A stretch of DNA of 62,874 bases from VRUE01 sp036276735. GTDB taxonomy: Bacteria; Actinomycetota; Thermoleophilia; Solirubrobacterales; 70-9. Shown here in pieces: positions 53,386 to 61,780 of this stretch; positions within the stretch are counted from its first letter, which is position 1, and each line of letters starts with the position of its first letter. The translations under genes and the position numbers were made by a program. A model generated the notes under the pieces. It was not told the origin of the DNA, searched no databases, and saw nothing but the letters and a program-made list of their open reading frames with translations. The stretch spans positions 1 to 62,874 of the forward strand of contig DASUOH010000004.1 in NCBI GenBank assembly GCA_036276735.1, written 5' to 3'.

Positions 53386-53481
53386 TGCCAGACCAAGCAG
53401 ATCAAGGACGCAGGGAGCGTGGCGTGCTCCTGCACGCGAGCGACCGAGGACGCCGAGATGCGCCGGTCAGGCGCTACTGGG
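53378..53481. repeat. Repeat family B, copy 2 (between convergent genes)
   Basis: Outer arms CCCAGTAGTGCCAGACC (53378-53394) and 53465-53481 match as inverted copies at 15 of 17 positions and contain the stop codons of both flanking genes. The core, opposite in orientation to copy 1, has CAAGGACGCAGGGAG (53403-53417), an inner hairpin GCGTGC-TCCT-GCACGC, and GCGACCGAGGACGC (53440-53453). It likely terminates both genes. Confidence 0.85.
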
Positions 53482-54244
53482 GTTCCACAGGCGTGGGGCC
53501 TTTGACTGCGCCGGTTCCCTCGCCGCCGTACCGGCCCCAGGTTTTGCGGCCGAAGGCGCGGATCGCGTCGAGCGTCGCCTGCCCTTTGTAGTCGGGGCAG
53601 CCGATCAGATTGGTCCAGGTGGTCGCCGCGACGTCGTAGGTCATCTCGTCGTTCGGGAAGAACAGCGTCCCGCCGTACATCTCTTCGTAAAGGCCCTTCA
53701 GTTCGAGCTGCTCGTCCTCGGAGAGATCGGGGTTGTACTGAACCTCCATGCGGCCGTGCTCGAGCGAGTGGACGATGAAGATCTCGTCCGGCATCTCGCT
53801 GTAGGCCCCGTCGGCCTGCTGGTACGGCGAGTCGGCGTGGTTCCCCGAGGTCGGCGGGCTCGTCCCGTAAGACGGCGGCGTCGCGGTCGGAGGCAGGTGG
53901 CTTTTGCCCTCGTCTCGCAGCTCGAGTTTGACCACGCAACCTGCTTGCTGAGCCGCTTTGGTCAGGTCGGTCTCTTTTGCCGCCGGAATGTCGGACCCAT
54001 CGCGTTCGTCGGGCTCGAAGCCGTTGACCGAGCCACTCGCCGGGTTCAGGTGCGCGGAGCCCCCGTCACCGCCGCCGGAAGAGGCGATCGCCGAGATAAT
54101 CCCGACCACGACCGCGAGGCCGATAAGGCCGGCAATCCCGTAGGCGGCGTAGAGGCGCCGCTGCTCGGACTTGCCATGGCTCGACTGGCGTTCTTCGCGC
54201 GCCTGCCGAAGCCGTTCCCTCTCTTCCTCCCTGCGGTTGGCCAC
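53474..54244 (-). CDS. DUF3105 membrane-anchored protein
   Basis: 256 residues, GTG at 54244. Charged cytoplasmic start (RREEERERLRQAREERQ), one membrane segment (AAYGIAGLIGLAVVVGIISAI), then an outside domain matching DUF3105: PPTSGNHADSPYQQADGAYSEMP, VHSLEHGRMEVQYNPDLSED, and a C-terminal GCPDYKGQATLDAIRAFGRKTW. A Cys pair (AGCVVK and IGCPDY) may bridge. DUF3105 is common in actinobacteria and its function is unknown; the HSLEHG motif suggests metal binding. Stop lies in repeat B2. Confidence 0.85.
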   Translation of the reverse strand: MANRREEERERLRQAREERQSSHGKSEQRRLYAAYGIAGLIGLAVVVGIISAIASSGGGDGGSAHLNPASGSVNGFEPDERDGSDIPAAKETDLTKAAQQAGCVVKLELRDEGKSHLPPTATPPSYGTSPPTSGNHADSPYQQADGAYSEMPDEIFIVHSLEHGRMEVQYNPDLSEDEQLELKGLYEEMYGGTLFFPNDEMTYDVAATTWTNLIGCPDYKGQATLDAIRAFGRKTWGRYGGEGTGAVKGPTPVEPQ

Positions 54245-54265
54245 GTTCGGTCGGGAAGTTACCAG

Positions 54266-55198
54266 CTAATTAGCGGGCGCCGGAGAGCCGGCGACCGCCT
54301 CGCCGAGGACGCCGCGGGTCCGCTCCCATGGCCGGGAGGCTTTCAGGGCGCTCAGCACCGCGCACGTCGCCGGCGCCCGGTTCAACGCGTAGAAGTGGAT
54401 GCCGGGCGCGCCGGCGATCAGCAGCTCCGCGCACTGTTGCGCCGCGTAGGCGATCCCAAGCTCGAACTCCGCCCGCTCGTCCCCTTCGGCCGTCAGGAAC
54501 GCCGCTTCGAGGGCTGGCGGAATCGAGGCGTCGCAGAGATCGCAGATCCGCTTCGTCTGGGCGAAGGTCGCAACCGGGATCACGCCGGCGAGGATCGGCA
54601 CGTCGATTCCCTTTCGACGCGCCGCGGCGACGAAGTCGAAGTAGACCTGGTTGTCGAAGAAGAGCTGGGTGACGAGAAACGAGGCGCCGGCCTCGACCTT
54701 GGAGCGCAGGTAGGTGAGGTCGGTGTCGAGGTCGGGCGCCTCGGGGTGCACCTCGGGGAAGCAGGCGGCTCCGATCGTGAAGTCCCAGCGCGAGGAGATG
54801 AACGCCGCCAGCTCGGCGGCGCTGCCCAACCCGCCTTGCGGCTGGACGAAGTCAGCCTGTCCGCGGGGCGGGTCGCCGCGCAGCGCGAAGACGTTCTCGA
54901 TCCCGGCCGCCTCGATTCGGTCCAGCGTCGCCGCCAACCCCTCGGTCGTCTCGCCGACGCAGCTGAGGTGGGCCATCGTCTCGAGGCCGAGATCGTCGCG
55001 CAGGGCGCGCGTGATCTCGACCGTCCCGTCCCTGGTCGATCCGCCGGCGCCGTAGGTGACCGAGACGAAGTCCGGCTCCAGCTCAGCCAGCGAGCGCGCC
55101 GTCGCGAACAGCTGTTCCTTCGCGTCCTCGCTCTTGGGCGGGAAGAGCTCGACCGAGAACACCGGCCGTTTCGAAGCGAGAATCGCGTCGATGCGCAT
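54266..55198 (-). CDS. metF: Methylenetetrahydrofolate reductase
   Basis: 310 residues. Reduces 5,10-methylene-THF to 5-methyl-THF for methionine synthesis, FAD-dependent. FSVELFPPKSEDAKEQLF with the catalytic Glu, VSVTYGAGGSTRDGT, MAHLSCVG, NVFALRGDPPRG, GAACFPEVHPEAPD and TQLFFDNQVYFDF are all family hallmarks. ATG at 55198. 21 bp before the DUF3105 gene in the same direction. Confidence 0.95.
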   Translation of the reverse strand: MRIDAILASKRPVFSVELFPPKSEDAKEQLFATARSLAELEPDFVSVTYGAGGSTRDGTVEITRALRDDLGLETMAHLSCVGETTEGLAATLDRIEAAGIENVFALRGDPPRGQADFVQPQGGLGSAAELAAFISSRWDFTIGAACFPEVHPEAPDLDTDLTYLRSKVEAGASFLVTQLFFDNQVYFDFVAAARRKGIDVPILAGVIPVATFAQTKRICDLCDASIPPALEAAFLTAEGDERAEFELGIAYAAQQCAELLIAGAPGIHFYALNRAPATCAVLSALKASRPWERTRGVLGEAVAGSPAPAN

Positions 55199-55253
55199 CT
55201 GGGCAGGGTAGCCGCCCGGCGACCGAGTGACCCTATGGGAGGATTGCGAGCGT

Positions 55254-56006
55254 ATGGCCGACGAGCTTCGCTACGAGCGGGTTGGCGCCGCCGCCGTCCT
55301 CACCATCGACCGCCCGCAGCGCCGCAACGCGGTCGACGCGGCGACCGCCGAAGCCTTTCGCGTGGCGCTCGGAGACTTCGAGGACGAGGACGCGGCGCGC
55401 GTCCTCGTCCTGACCGGTGCCGGCGGCGAGGCGTTTTGCGCCGGCGCCGATCTGAAAGCGCTCGACCTCGACGTCGATCATTCCGACGGGCCGATGGGGC
55501 CGACCCGGCTCACGCCCGCCAAGCCGGCGATAGCGGCGATCGACGGTTGGTGCTTGGCGGGCGGGGTCGAGTTGGCGCTTTGGTGCGACCTGCGGATCGC
55601 CACGCCGAGCTCGACCTTCGGTCTGTTCGAGCGTCGCTGGGGCGTGCCGCTGGTGGATGGCGGCACCCAGCGGCTGCCGCGGGTCGTCGGCATGGGTCGC
55701 GCGCTCGAGTTGATCCTCACCGGCCGCCCGGTGGAGGCCGAGGAGGCGCTGCGGATCGGCCTCGTCAACGAGCTGGTCCCGGCCGGCTCGGAGGTGGACC
55801 GGGCCCTGGAGCTGGCCGAGCGGATCGCCTCGTTCCCGCAGGAGACGATGCTCGCCGACCGCCGCGCCGCAATCGAAGGGTTCGGATTGCCGCTCTCAGA
55901 GGGGCTCGCCCTCGAGCACCGCCTCGGCCGCGAGGTGCTCGACGTCGCCGCCCGCGGGGCGGCCCGCTTCGCCTCCGGCGAGGGACGTCACGGCGAGGGC
56001 ATCTAG
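55254..56006 (+). CDS. Enoyl-CoA hydratase/isomerase family protein
   Basis: 250-residue crotonase-fold enzyme. Oxyanion-hole segments GEAFCAGADLKALD and AIDGWCLAGGVELAL, and the two active-site Glu positions appear in GLFERRWGV and RALELIL, so hydratase activity is possible. ATG at 55254 is preferred to the GTG at 55227, with GGGAGG 12 nt upstream. Convergent with a TetR gene 19 bp on. Substrate unknown. Confidence 0.9.
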   Translation: MADELRYERVGAAAVLTIDRPQRRNAVDAATAEAFRVALGDFEDEDAARVLVLTGAGGEAFCAGADLKALDLDVDHSDGPMGPTRLTPAKPAIAAIDGWCLAGGVELALWCDLRIATPSSTFGLFERRWGVPLVDGGTQRLPRVVGMGRALELILTGRPVEAEEALRIGLVNELVPAGSEVDRALELAERIASFPQETMLADRRAAIEGFGLPLSEGLALEHRLGREVLDVAARGAARFASGEGRHGEGI

Positions 56007-56025
56007 GAGTCTGTCCAGCGCGCCG

Positions 56026-56742
56026 TCAGGCGGAAGCCCGCTCCAGCTCCGCTCGCGCCACCCGCATCTCCTCGGCCGCCCGCTCCGCTCCGAAGTAGGG
56101 GAGTACCGCAAAGTACATGAACTCAGGCAAGAGGTCGCGAAAACCGCCTTTTGCGCCAGTCGACAGGCGTGAGTGCACGACTGCGTGGATGCCCGCCACT
56201 ATGCCCTCTGGAGCGATGCCAGGCGCGGAATTCCCACTATCCGCTTCGGTCCGTGCCAGATCGATGAAGTCGGTCACTTTTTTCATCGTTTCGGCCCGTC
56301 TTTGGAGCGGCCGGGAACCGGCGGCGTGGACTTCGACGATCAGCGCCCGACCGATCTCCGGCTCGCGGTCAAGGAATTCGAGGACGGCGCCCAATCCCGC
56401 CCGCAGCTTGCTCCGCCAATCGCTGTGGACGGCGGCGGCGGCCTCTGCGAGTGCCTCCAGCCGGGTGACGCCAGCCTCGAAGGCGTGCTCGAAGCAGGCG
56501 TCCTTATCGGCGAAGTTGTCGTAGAACGCCTGCCGATAGAGGCCCGTGCGGGCCAGGATCGTGCGTACGGACGTAGGGTCGTAGCCGTTGGCGCCCACCT
56601 CTTCGAGAATCCCGACGAGGATCTTTTCTTGCTTCTCCGACCCGGGGATTCCGAGCTTTCGCACCGCCGGGAAGGACTCCGCAGCCGTCGTGGGGCCGAC
56701 TTCTCCCCCAAGCTGGGGCTTGGCTACGCCCTGCTTCCCCAT
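56026..56742 (-). CDS. TetR/AcrR family regulator (array member 1)
   Basis: 238 residues. N-terminal HTH: ILEEVGANGYDPTSVRTILARTGLYRQAFYDNFADKDACFEHAF. The C-terminal ligand domain ends LLPEFMYFAVLPYFGAERAAEE, the closing motif shared by most TetR members of this array. ATG at 56742 follows AGGAGGGG by 5 nt, a strong Shine-Dalgarno that contrasts with the leaderless neighbours. Divergent from array member 2; GGGAAC lies in the shared gap at 56766. Confidence 0.92.
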   Translation of the reverse strand: MGKQGVAKPQLGGEVGPTTAAESFPAVRKLGIPGSEKQEKILVGILEEVGANGYDPTSVRTILARTGLYRQAFYDNFADKDACFEHAFEAGVTRLEALAEAAAAVHSDWRSKLRAGLGAVLEFLDREPEIGRALIVEVHAAGSRPLQRRAETMKKVTDFIDLARTEADSGNSAPGIAPEGIVAGIHAVVHSRLSTGAKGGFRDLLPEFMYFAVLPYFGAERAAEEMRVARAELERASA

Positions 56743-56855
56743 CGCCACCCCTCCTATCAGGTTGAGGGAACAGGTTGTCTAGACTGCGGAAATGTATCGG
56801 TATCTGGCGCGTACGTCCACTTGAATCTCATGAACCGCGCAGTACAGTGGCTGCC
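56743..56855. promoter_or_regulatory. Divergent TetR promoter region with GGGAAC motif
   Basis: The 113-bp gap holds GGGAAC (56766-56771), an inverted TCTAGA, and the TACAGT box (56843-56848) set 7 nt before the plus-strand GTG. The GGGAAC motif recurs in the two other regulatory gaps of this array. Confidence 0.5.
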
Positions 56856-57533
56856 GTGACCGATCGCGTCACCCAGGTGAAAAGAGCGCGGCCCGGACAG
56901 CATTCGCTGCCTCGCGAGTTCATCGCCCAGCACCAGCGGGCGCGAATAATCGCCGCGCTCGCCGAGGAGACGGTTGACAAGGGGTACCGCGCCGTGACGG
57001 TCGCCGACATCGTTCGACGCGCCGGCATCGCCCGCAACACCTTCTACGAGAACTTCTCCTCGAAGGAGGACTGCTTCCTGGCGGCCTCCGAGTTCGCGGT
57101 GAAGGAAGCCCTGCGCCGCGTCGTCGACGCCGCGAGCAAGGTCGACAGCTGGCCGACCCGGGTCAACGCGGGGCTCGCCGCCTTCCTTCGCTACGTGGCA
57201 AGCGAACCGGCTCTCGCTCGCACCTGCATCGTCGAGGCGCTCTCGGCCGGGCCCGCCGCCGTCGACCGCTACGAACGTTCGATCCAGGCCTTCGTGCCGC
57301 TGTTCCGCATGGGCCGCAAGGTCTCGCCGCAGGGCGACGAGCTGCCGGCGACTCTCGAGGAGACGATCGTCGGCGGGCTCTTCTGGATTCTCTACCAGCG
57401 GATCGTCATGGGGCAGGTGGAGCAGATCGAGGAACTGCTCCCGGAGCTGGTCGAGTTCTCGCTCACCCCATACATCGGTGCCGAGGCCGCTAAGCGGGCG
57501 GGCGCCGAGGCGCCGCCGGCCACCGTCGGTTAG
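56856..57533 (+). CDS. TetR/AcrR family regulator (array member 2)
   Basis: 225 residues from the GTG at 56856; the longer frame upstream lacks similarity. An N-terminal extension GQHSLPREFIAQHQRARIIAAL precedes the HTH VADIVRRAGIARNTFYENFSSKEDCF. This pre-HTH motif is shared with the second unit of the double-TetR gene and with array member 6. It ends LLPELVEFSLTPYIGAEAA. TACAGT lies 7 nt before the start, so the transcript is probably leaderless. Confidence 0.92.
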   Translation: MTDRVTQVKRARPGQHSLPREFIAQHQRARIIAALAEETVDKGYRAVTVADIVRRAGIARNTFYENFSSKEDCFLAASEFAVKEALRRVVDAASKVDSWPTRVNAGLAAFLRYVASEPALARTCIVEALSAGPAAVDRYERSIQAFVPLFRMGRKVSPQGDELPATLEETIVGGLFWILYQRIVMGQVEQIEELLPELVEFSLTPYIGAEAAKRAGAEAPPATVG

Positions 57534-57565
57534 ACCAGGGCAGGGACCGGGGGTCTCATGCGCTA

Positions 57566-58933
57566 GTGCCCGCCACCAAGACCCGCGAGCGAACCGCCGC
57601 CTCCGAGCGCGCCGCCATCGTCGCCGCGACGATCGAGCTCGCTGCCGAACGGGGCTACGGCGAGACGACGGTCGAGTCGATTCTGGACCGCGCCGACCTG
57701 GACCGCGCCGCCTTCAACCGCTTCTTCCACGGTAAATACGACTGCTTCCTCTCGGCCTGGCAGGAAACGAACGACGAGTGCGTCGAGGCGATCGTCCAGG
57801 CCTACGACAGCGAGGAGGAGTGGGTCGATCGGCTGCGGGCCGTCGCCGGCGAGGTTGTCGCCGGCCTCCGCCGGGAACCCCATCGCGCCCGCTTCGGGAT
57901 CGAGGTGCTGGCCGCCGGCGAGGCGGCCCGCGCCCGCCGCGACATGACGATGCGAATCGTCGCTTCACTGATCGACGCGGGACGCAAAGACATGGACGAT
58001 CCCGAATCCGTCCCCCACACGACCGCCGAGGCGCTCGCCGGCTCCGCCTACGGGCAGATTTATTCGCGCGTGGTGCGCGGCAACGGCGGCGATCTCGAGA
58101 GCCTGCTGCCGCAGCTGATGTGCGCCGCGGTGATGCCGTACCGCGGTCCCGAGGCCGCGCTGCGTGAGCTGAGCCGCGATTCAGACGCTGCCGCACGATA
58201 TGGTCGCGGTGTGGCACGCAAACGAGCGACGAAAAGCGCTTCCAAAACGGGCAAGCGCAGCGCCGAGGTCGACGAGTACCCCCCCGAGCTAGCCCGGCTA
58301 CCCCCCGGCCGTCACGGCCTGCCGCGCGAGTTCGTCGCCCATAACCAGCGTGAGCGGCTGATCGCGGGGATCGCGGAGGCGATCGCCGAAAACGGTTACT
58401 CGGGCACGACGATCGCGCACATCACCCGCGCCGCCGCGGTTTCGCGCCGCACCTTCTACGAGCACTTCCCGAGCAAGGACGACTGCTTCGTCGCCGCCTA
58501 CGAGGCGGTGATGGGTGAACTGCAGGAGCGGGTCTCGGAGGCCTTCGACAGTGAGGAGGACTGGCCGGAGGCGATCAAGGCCGGGATCGCCGCGATGCTC
58601 GAGTTCCTCGCCTCAGAGCCGAGCCTCGCCCGTCTCTGCATGGTCGAGGCGCTCGTCGCCGGGCCGGTCGTGGTCGAGCGCTACGACGCCGCCATCCAGA
58701 GCTTCGTCCCCTACTTCAGGCAGGGGCGCGAGGGCCGCTCGCCCGACGTGCTCTCGCGCCTGTCGCCGACCACGGAGGAGGCGCTGGTCGGCGGCATGGT
58801 GTCGCTGATCTCACGCCGCATCATCGCCGGCAAGACCGCCGAGTTGCAGAAGCTGCTCCCCGACCTGGTCGAGTTCACGCTGACGCCGTACCTCGGCAGT
58901 GCCGAGGCTTCCAAGGTCGCCAAGAAGGGCTGA
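57566..58933 (+). CDS. Double TetR protein: two complete TetR units in one frame
   Basis: 455 residues, GTG at 57566. Unit 1 (about residues 1-205): HTH TVESILDRADLDRAAFNRFFHGKYDCF and end motif LLPQLMCAAVMPYRGPEAAL. A basic linker (ARKRATKSASKTGKRS) follows. Unit 2 (about 216-455): GRHGLPREFVAHNQRERLIAG, HTH IAHITRAAAVSRRTFYEHFPSKDDCF, end LLPDLVEFTLTPYLGS. No stop separates them. A TATGGT box 6 nt before an in-frame GTG (58211) could produce unit 2 alone. Unit 1's HTH is less canonical. Confidence 0.9.
   Translation: MPATKTRERTAASERAAIVAATIELAAERGYGETTVESILDRADLDRAAFNRFFHGKYDCFLSAWQETNDECVEAIVQAYDSEEEWVDRLRAVAGEVVAGLRREPHRARFGIEVLAAGEAARARRDMTMRIVASLIDAGRKDMDDPESVPHTTAEALAGSAYGQIYSRVVRGNGGDLESLLPQLMCAAVMPYRGPEAALRELSRDSDAAARYGRGVARKRATKSASKTGKRSAEVDEYPPELARLPPGRHGLPREFVAHNQRERLIAGIAEAIAENGYSGTTIAHITRAAAVSRRTFYEHFPSKDDCFVAAYEAVMGELQERVSEAFDSEEDWPEAIKAGIAAMLEFLASEPSLARLCMVEALVAGPVVVERYDAAIQSFVPYFRQGREGRSPDVLSRLSPTTEEALVGGMVSLISRRIIAGKTAELQKLLPDLVEFTLTPYLGSAEASKVAKKG
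58199..58204 (+). promoter_or_regulatory. Possible internal -10 box (TATGGT) for the second TetR unit
   Basis: TATGGT, 6 nt before the in-frame GTG at 58211, the same geometry as the other leaderless starts of the array. It would give a 240-residue single TetR protein. Confidence 0.4.
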
Positions 58934-58939
58934 GGTCGC

Positions 58940-58955
58940 GCAGGCGGCAGCCTGC
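58940..58955 (+). terminator. Small stem-loop after the double TetR gene
   Basis: GCAGGC pairs with GCCTGC across GGCA, 6 bp past the stop. No U-tract, so weak as a terminator. Confidence 0.35.
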
Positions 58956-58968
58956 AAACCAACACCCA

Positions 58969-59016
58969 ACGTCGGCGACATCGGACGTCGGCGACATCAG
59001 ACGTCGGTAACCTGGG
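58969..59016. repeat. Three tandem 16-bp repeats over the ATPase promoter
   Basis: ACGTCGGCGACATCGG, ACGTCGGCGACATCAG and ACGTCGGTAACCTGGG in direct tandem. The third has diverged into the TAACCT -10 box (59008-59013), which sits 6 nt before the ATG at 59020. Half-site pattern TCGGCGA suggests an operator array or a slippage expansion. Confidence 0.7.
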
Positions 59017-59019
59017 TCC

Positions 59020-60384
59020 ATGTTCGTCAACCGGGAAGTCGAGCTGGACCGCCTTGAGGAATGGTGGGACCGGCGAGGCGGATCGCTGGGGGTCCTCTGG
59101 GGCCGGCGGCGAGTCGGCAAGACGGCCCTCATGCAGCACTTCGCGGTAGACCGGCCCGCCGTCTTCCACACCGGCGGCGGCCGGCCGGCCGCCGACGAGC
59201 TGCAAGCGCTGTCGCGCGCCGCCGCCTCGGCCCTCGATGACGGGATGCGCGACCTGCGGGAGCGCCCCTTCGTCGACTGGGACGACGCCTTCGAGACGCT
59301 CGCCGCCGCCGCGGCCAGCCGCCGGCTCCTGCTCGTCCTCGACGAGTGGCCGGCCCTCACCCGCGTCTCGCCAGAGCTTCCCGACCTCCTTCGCGCCGCC
59401 TGGGACAGGGTCGGTGGCCGGACCAAGCTGAAGGTCCTCATCTCCGGATCGGCGGTCCGCACGATGGAGGAGATGCAGGAGGAGCGCTCGCCGCTTTACG
59501 GGCGGCTCGACCTGCGGCTCCTCCTTCACCCCTTCCGACCCCACGAGGCGGCGCTGATGCTCCCCAGGCTCAGTCCCGCCCAGCGGGCGCTGGTCTGGGG
59601 GCTGGTCGGCGGCATACCCCTCTACCTACGCTGGTGGAACCAGAGCGCGAGCGTTCGCGCCAACCTCGCGGCCCTCGCCTGTTCGCCCGGCGGTCAGCTC
59701 CTCACCGAGGGCCAGCTGGTGCTCGCCACCGAGGCCGACGGCGGCGACCTGGCGCGGCAGGTCCTCTATGCGATCGCGGCCGGTCGCACCAAGTACCACG
59801 AGATCGAGCAGTCGGTCGGAGCCGATCCCGGCCGCACGCTGGATCGGCTCGTCGCGCTGCGACTGGTCGAGCGCCTCGTCCCGGTGACCGAGGCCGGGGC
59901 GCGCACCCGCCGCCGCGTCTACAGGATCGCCGACAATTTCCTCGCCTTCTGGCTCGGCGTTCTCGATCGCTATCGCCCCGAGATCGAGCGGGGCCTGGGC
60001 GAGAGCATCCTGCCGGTCCTGCTCGACTCCCTCGACGATCACATGGGCGGCGTCTGGGAGGAGGCGTTCCGCGACCACCTGCGGCTCCGCGCGGCGGCAG
60101 GCGAGCTCGGCGACGTCGTCGCGATCGGGCCGTTCTGGACGAGCGGGGCCGATCCGGGTGAGATAGATGCGGTCGCCCTGGCGGGACGGGGGCGCGAGGC
60201 GGTCCTGGTGGGCGAGGCGAAGTGGACGAAGCGGGTGGACGGGAGCGCCCTGCGTGCCGACCTCGAACGGAAGGCGGCAGCTCTGCCGAAGCTGGCGGAC
60301 GAGGCGCGCTACGCGGTCGCGGCGCGCGAGCGGGTCGATGGCGCCGCGGGCATCCTCGCCGTCACCGCCCCAGACATCTTCTAG
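59020..60384 (+). CDS. AAA-type ATPase with C-terminal DUF234 nuclease-like domain
   Basis: 454 residues. The archaeal-type ATPase family: opens FVNREVELDRLEEWW, Walker A WGRRRVGKTALMQHF near residue 30, Walker B LLVLDEWPAL, sensor SGSAVRTMEEM. A winged-helix region follows (IAAGRTKYHEIEQSVG). The C-terminus has GEIDAVAL and VLVGEAKWTKR, a D-ExK arrangement of the PD-(D/E)XK nuclease fold as in DUF234. Function in bacteria is unproven. It sits alone inside the TetR array, and its stop overlaps the convergent TetR stop (CTAG). Confidence 0.88.
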   Translation: MFVNREVELDRLEEWWDRRGGSLGVLWGRRRVGKTALMQHFAVDRPAVFHTGGGRPAADELQALSRAAASALDDGMRDLRERPFVDWDDAFETLAAAAASRRLLLVLDEWPALTRVSPELPDLLRAAWDRVGGRTKLKVLISGSAVRTMEEMQEERSPLYGRLDLRLLLHPFRPHEAALMLPRLSPAQRALVWGLVGGIPLYLRWWNQSASVRANLAALACSPGGQLLTEGQLVLATEADGGDLARQVLYAIAAGRTKYHEIEQSVGADPGRTLDRLVALRLVERLVPVTEAGARTRRRVYRIADNFLAFWLGVLDRYRPEIERGLGESILPVLLDSLDDHMGGVWEEAFRDHLRLRAAAGELGDVVAIGPFWTSGADPGEIDAVALAGRGREAVLVGEAKWTKRVDGSALRADLERKAAALPKLADEARYAVAARERVDGAAGILAVTAPDIF

Positions 60385-61001
60385 TCGCCCTCGCCGAACA
60401 GCTGCAGGAAGGCGAGGTGGGTGAGGTCGGGCAGGAGACGCTCGACGTCGGCGCCGCGGCCGGCGGCGAGCTCGATGCAGAGCGTTTCCTCGATCGCGCC
60501 GAGGACGAAGCCGGAGGTCGTCACGGTCGCGGAAGGGCGCGCACCCGGCTCGTGTCGGGCGGAGTCGAGGATGTCGATCAGGCGCTCGGTCAGCTCCTGG
60601 TGTTTCTCCCAGGCATCGCCCCGCGCCGCGCGCACCTCGACCAGCAGCGCCTTCGCCACCGCGGGTTCGGCGGCGACGAAGCCGAGCAGGCTGGCGACGG
60701 CCGCCTCGAAGCCGGCGCGCCAGGTGGCCGCCCCCTGGCAGGCGTCGAGCAGATCGCCGTAGAGCCGCTCGGCGCCTTCCTCGTATGCCCAGGCGAAGGC
60801 AGCCTGCTTGCCGTGGAAGCGGCGGTGGAAGCGATCGCCGCCGAGGCCGGTGCGCTCGGCCAGCTCCTTGACGGTCGCCTTGGCGAAGCCGCGCTCGCCT
60901 ATCGTGGCCATGATCGCGGCCCGCAGCGCCGCCTCCGTGTCCTGGCGCCGAACCGCCTGATCCCAGCTGCGCACCTCACGCAAAGGGCCAAGGGCTTCCA
61001 T
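60381..61001 (-). CDS. TetR/AcrR family regulator (array member 4)
   Basis: 206 residues. HTH TVKELAERTGLGGDRFHRRFHGKQAAFAWAYE. The C-terminus lacks the PYxG motif of the others but has LLPDLTHLAFLQLFGEGD at the same place, so it is the most divergent member. ATG at 61001 with TATGGT (61009-61014, minus strand) 7 nt upstream. Divergent from array member 5, 86 bp apart. Confidence 0.9.
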   Translation of the reverse strand: MEALGPLREVRSWDQAVRRQDTEAALRAAIMATIGERGFAKATVKELAERTGLGGDRFHRRFHGKQAAFAWAYEEGAERLYGDLLDACQGAATWRAGFEAAVASLLGFVAAEPAVAKALLVEVRAARGDAWEKHQELTERLIDILDSARHEPGARPSATVTTSGFVLGAIEETLCIELAAGRGADVERLLPDLTHLAFLQLFGEGD

Positions 61002-61087
61002 TCAGGACACCATAGCTTATGTTTGGGAACTTTCACCACCTCATATACCTGTTTCGTATCAATGGGAACGGGCGCTATCCTGGGGTT
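61002..61087. promoter_or_regulatory. Divergent TetR promoters with GGGAAC motifs in both spacers
   Basis: Minus-strand TATGGT (61009-61014) and plus-strand TATCCT (61076-61081) face outward, each 6-7 nt from its start codon. GGGAAC occurs at 61025-61030 and 61064-61069, each lying in the -10/-35 spacer of one promoter, where a repressor would block both. TTTGGGAACT here also occurs at 62548-62557. Confidence 0.55.
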
Positions 61088-61771
61088 GTGCGAGCCCTGC
61101 CCGGAAAGGAGTCCCGGCAGCCTCCCGGTCCCGAGCCGGTGAGCCGGGACGCCGCCGCCGCCGACCAGCGCCGTCGCATCCTCGAGGCGACCGCCGACCT
61201 GGTCGCCCAGCACGGCTATCAGGAGACGACGATCGAGGCGATCGTGCGCAAGGCTCGCGTCGGCTACGCGACCTTCTACAAGCACTTCGCCGACAAGGAA
61301 GCGGCCTTCCTCGAGTTGCTCGAGGCGGCGATGGAGCGGACCGCGAGCCGGGTCGAGGACGCCTTCAAGCGCGAAGAAGGGCCCTGGCCCGACCGCCTCG
61401 GCGCCGCCCTCGGCGCCCTCTTCGAGGACATCGTCGCGCACCCCAGTGTGGCTCACGCATGCCTCGTCGACTCGTTGACGGCGGGCAAGAAGGCGGTCGA
61501 CCTTCAGGAGGGAGCGCTGAAGCGGCTCGCCGTCCTGCTGCGGCCGGGCCGCGAGCTCAACCCGCGCAAGGCGCGGCTGCCCGACAGCCTCGAGGAGACG
61601 CTCGCCGGCGGCGTCGTCTGGGTCCTCAACCAGCGGCTCATCGGCGGCGAAGTGGACCAGCTGCGGGCGATGCTGCCCGAGACCCTCGAGTTCCTGCTGC
61701 GCCCCTACGTCGGCGACGAAGAAGCGGCACGCGAGGCGGGCGAGGTGGCCGAGGAGATCTCGGCCGCCTAG
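61088..61771 (+). CDS. TetR/AcrR family regulator (array member 5)
   Basis: 227 residues from the GTG at 61088; the frame extending to 61019 is rejected because a TATCCT box ends 6 nt before this GTG. HTH TIEAIVRKARVGYATFYKHFADKEAAFLELL, end MLPETLEFLLRPYVGDEEAAREA. It lacks the GRH pre-HTH motif. Followed after 9 bp by array member 6, so the pair is probably cotranscribed. Confidence 0.92.
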   Translation: MRALPGKESRQPPGPEPVSRDAAAADQRRRILEATADLVAQHGYQETTIEAIVRKARVGYATFYKHFADKEAAFLELLEAAMERTASRVEDAFKREEGPWPDRLGAALGALFEDIVAHPSVAHACLVDSLTAGKKAVDLQEGALKRLAVLLRPGRELNPRKARLPDSLEETLAGGVVWVLNQRLIGGEVDQLRAMLPETLEFLLRPYVGDEEAAREAGEVAEEISAA

Positions 61772-61780
61772 CCGGCGCCC

